Source of the DNA: Planctomycetota bacterium
GTDB lineage: Bacteria; Planctomycetota; UBA8742; UBA2392
Assembly: GCA_016712285.1 (NCBI GenBank)
Contig: JADJRK010000001.1
Location: 2,976,001 to 3,040,000, forward strand
DNA: 64,000 nt
Direction of reading: 5' to 3'
The notes beneath the pieces were generated by a model that saw only the letters and a program-made list of their open reading frames with translations, did not search any database and was not told where the DNA came from. Made by a program: the position numbers and the translations under genes. Each line of letters opens with the position of its first letter. The stretch's first letter is position 1. This document shows, piece by piece, positions 62,601-64,000 of the stretch.

Positions 62601-63068
62601 ATGCAACCCGACATCGGAATCGACGAAGGCAAACGCAAAGCCGCAGCCAAGGGGCTGTCACGGCTGCTCGCGGACACCTACACGCTTTACCTCAAGACCC
62701 ACAACTACCACTGGAACGTGACAGGCCCGCAGTTTCAGCAACTGCACCTGATGTTCATGGGCCAGTACACCGAGATGTGGACAGCCGTAGACGAAATCGC
62801 TGAGCGCATTCGCGCCTTGGGCGAGTTCGCGCCCGGCGGCTACAAGCAATTCGCCGGGCTGACCAGCATCAAGGACGACGACGGCGTGCCGGCGTGGAAA
62901 GACATGATCAAGAACCTGGTGGACGGCCACGAAACGGTGATTCGGACGGCCCGAGAACTGCTGCCGATCGCCCAGCAAGCCGGCGACGAAAGCAGCGCGG
63001 CCCTGGTAGGCGACCGCCTGCGCATCCACGAAAAGACAGCCTGGATGCTCCGCAGCCTGCTGGAGTAG
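62601..63068 (+). CDS. dps: Dps-family ferritin-like DNA-protection protein
   Basis: The start at 62601 has AAAGGA upstream. The 155-residue product has the Dps ferroxidase ligands H37 in HNYHWNVTG, D64 and E68 in VDEIAERI, and the dodecamer-typical helices. Dps oxidises iron with peroxide and stores it. No long basic DNA-binding tail is present, so it may act mainly in iron storage. It lies 177 bases upstream of a capsid-fold gene. There is no obvious C-terminal cargo tag. Confidence 0.93.
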   Translation: MQPDIGIDEGKRKAAAKGLSRLLADTYTLYLKTHNYHWNVTGPQFQQLHLMFMGQYTEMWTAVDEIAERIRALGEFAPGGYKQFAGLTSIKDDDGVPAWKDMIKNLVDGHETVIRTARELLPIAQQAGDESSAALVGDRLRIHEKTAWMLRSLLE

Positions 63069-63245
63069 GCGTGCCAAGCCAAAGTAAGCGGCGTAGTGGC
63101 GGCCAGCCTTGACACTCATCAGTGCAAAGCGGTGTGTCAGTAATGGCCGCGACAATGGATTTCTGCAAGTAATTCGCGAAGACCGTTTTTTTTTGTGTTC
63201 GCTGCGAGGTATCTTCACCTTTCCTGACTCTTGGAAAGGCAACCC

Positions 63246-64000
63246 ATGCCGGTTACGAATGCTGATCTGCTGTCAGACGACCTGCTGGCGCTTTGGCTGG
63301 TCGAGAACGCCCCGATCAAGATTCCGTTCTTTCAGGCCTGGGCTTGGCAGCAGGTTGCCGGGAAGTCGCTGATCTACCCGCGCACCACGGCGCTTGCACC
63401 GGCCGGCGTGATGGCGGACTGTACCACCGTGGAGGAGCAACTGCCCGACATCTCGCAAGCCGAGATGACGTTTCTTGACTATGTCACCCGTTGGCAGGCT
63501 TGCGCTTCCGACCTTGACCGCTATCGCAACCCGCAACTCCTGCAAGCCATCATGTTCGCCGCCGCCAAGCGGCGCATCCTGTACGCCTACGCACAGCAAC
63601 TCGACTCGTTCGGCTCTGCTGTCGGGCCCGGTTTGCCGGACCTTTGTGCGGCCGGGCAGCTTGTGGACATGGCTGGCGGGGCGCTGACACTGGACTGCCT
63701 TGACGACGCCTACGAGCGCATCACAGCCGGCACGGGCCGTCCGACGCTGATCATGAGCCATTCGCGCAGCCTGCGCACCTACCGAAAACTTTGCCGTGAT
63801 AGCGGACTTGTGCCTGAGCGCGTGCCCTTCATGTTGTATGATCCAGCCAGCAGGCGCATGGAGGATGACGCCGTGGATGCCTTCAACGGCACACCGTGGC
63901 TGGCAAACGACCTGTGCAACGCCGACGGCCTGGGCACCGAGCGCACGTACTTCATGGTGGTGGGCGACGACGGCAAAGCCGGCCCCACGCGCGGCGTGAC
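63246..64000 (+). CDS. HK97-fold major-capsid-like protein, 3' end outside window
   Basis: The frame from the ATG at 63246 (MPVTNADLLSDDLLALWLVE) is open to the window end (about 251 residues). It resembles the HK97-type phage major capsid proteins: GQLVDMAGGALTLDCLDDAY, LIMSHSRSLRTYRKLCRDSG, and FNGTPWLANDLCNADGLGTE then TYFMVVGDDGKAGPTRGV. These match, from memory, the P- and A-domain blocks of that family. It could be a prophage remnant or an encapsulin-like shell. No other phage gene is in this window. Confidence 0.6.
   Translation, partial: MPVTNADLLSDDLLALWLVENAPIKIPFFQAWAWQQVAGKSLIYPRTTALAPAGVMADCTTVEEQLPDISQAEMTFLDYVTRWQACASDLDRYRNPQLLQAIMFAAAKRRILYAYAQQLDSFGSAVGPGLPDLCAAGQLVDMAGGALTLDCLDDAYERITAGTGRPTLIMSHSRSLRTYRKLCRDSGLVPERVPFMLYDPASRRMEDDAVDAFNGTPWLANDLCNADGLGTERTYFMVVGDDGKAGPTRGV

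Overview
The window is GC-rich bacterial chromosome, densely packed with genes and carrying no rRNA or tRNA gene that I can see. Several features point to a planctomycete or close relative: an ECF sigma factor fused through a membrane helix to a WD40 propeller, a DUF1549/DUF1553-type secreted protein with a CxxCH site, a MoxR/vWA/beta-propeller cluster, many secreted repeat proteins, and pseudopilins with very large passenger domains. The phylum is an inference from gene content only.

Layout. 1-10 kb: a partial secreted protein, the YchF ATPase, and a heavy-metal RND efflux operon (TolC-like, CusB-like, CusA-like, His-rich lipoprotein) preceded by a small Cys-rich secreted protein. 10-16 kb: the sigma-WD40 fusion, YifB/ComM, and a two-domain SnoaL-like lipoprotein. 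16-20 kb: acyl-CoA dehydrogenase, a PhnD-like protein without a signal peptide, and a TusA-like/diiron fusion coupled to it. 20-31 kb: di-haem peroxidase, two surface proteins with Cys-containing C-terminal sorting-type tails, a TetR/TTC38-like divergent pair with a palindromic operator, a MamK-like actin, an XRE-type regulator and lipoyl synthase. 31-46 kb: a DUF1549-type protein, a 1023-residue Ig-like repeat protein, a DUF4833-like protein, and a four-gene minor-pseudopilin operon whose GspK-like member is 1780 residues long. 46-51 kb: a terminator-ended non-coding stretch that may hold an RNA, a secreted propeller, a lipoprotein, an anchored unknown protein and a FlaR-like P-loop kinase. 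51-61 kb: six co-directional genes (GT4 glycosyltransferase, M61 peptidase, MoxR ATPase, bpX2-like protein, vWA/propeller, TPR/propeller). 61-64 kb: a 43-residue membrane protein, a zinc-ribbon protein, Dps, and a truncated HK97-type capsid-like gene.

The best candidate for an unusual system is the MoxR/vWA/propeller cluster (51168-58399). Its genes overlap or abut, its vWA metal site is degenerate, and it has no obvious effector. The second is the pseudopilin operon: H-, K-, J- and I-like subunits carry ConA/LamG-like and repeated IDxE...RGxxGT modules, and the prepilin leaders of two of them are written in an intergenic palindromic repeat. Word-periodic palindromes of four unrelated kinds occur at five other or overlapping places in the window. 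Other points of interest are an isolated MamK-type actin, Dps next to an HK97-fold gene, and a fused TusA-like/diiron protein.

Limits: everything was read by eye. Family assignments rest on remembered motifs and were not searched. Start codons were chosen from ribosome-binding sites, signal peptides and overlaps.
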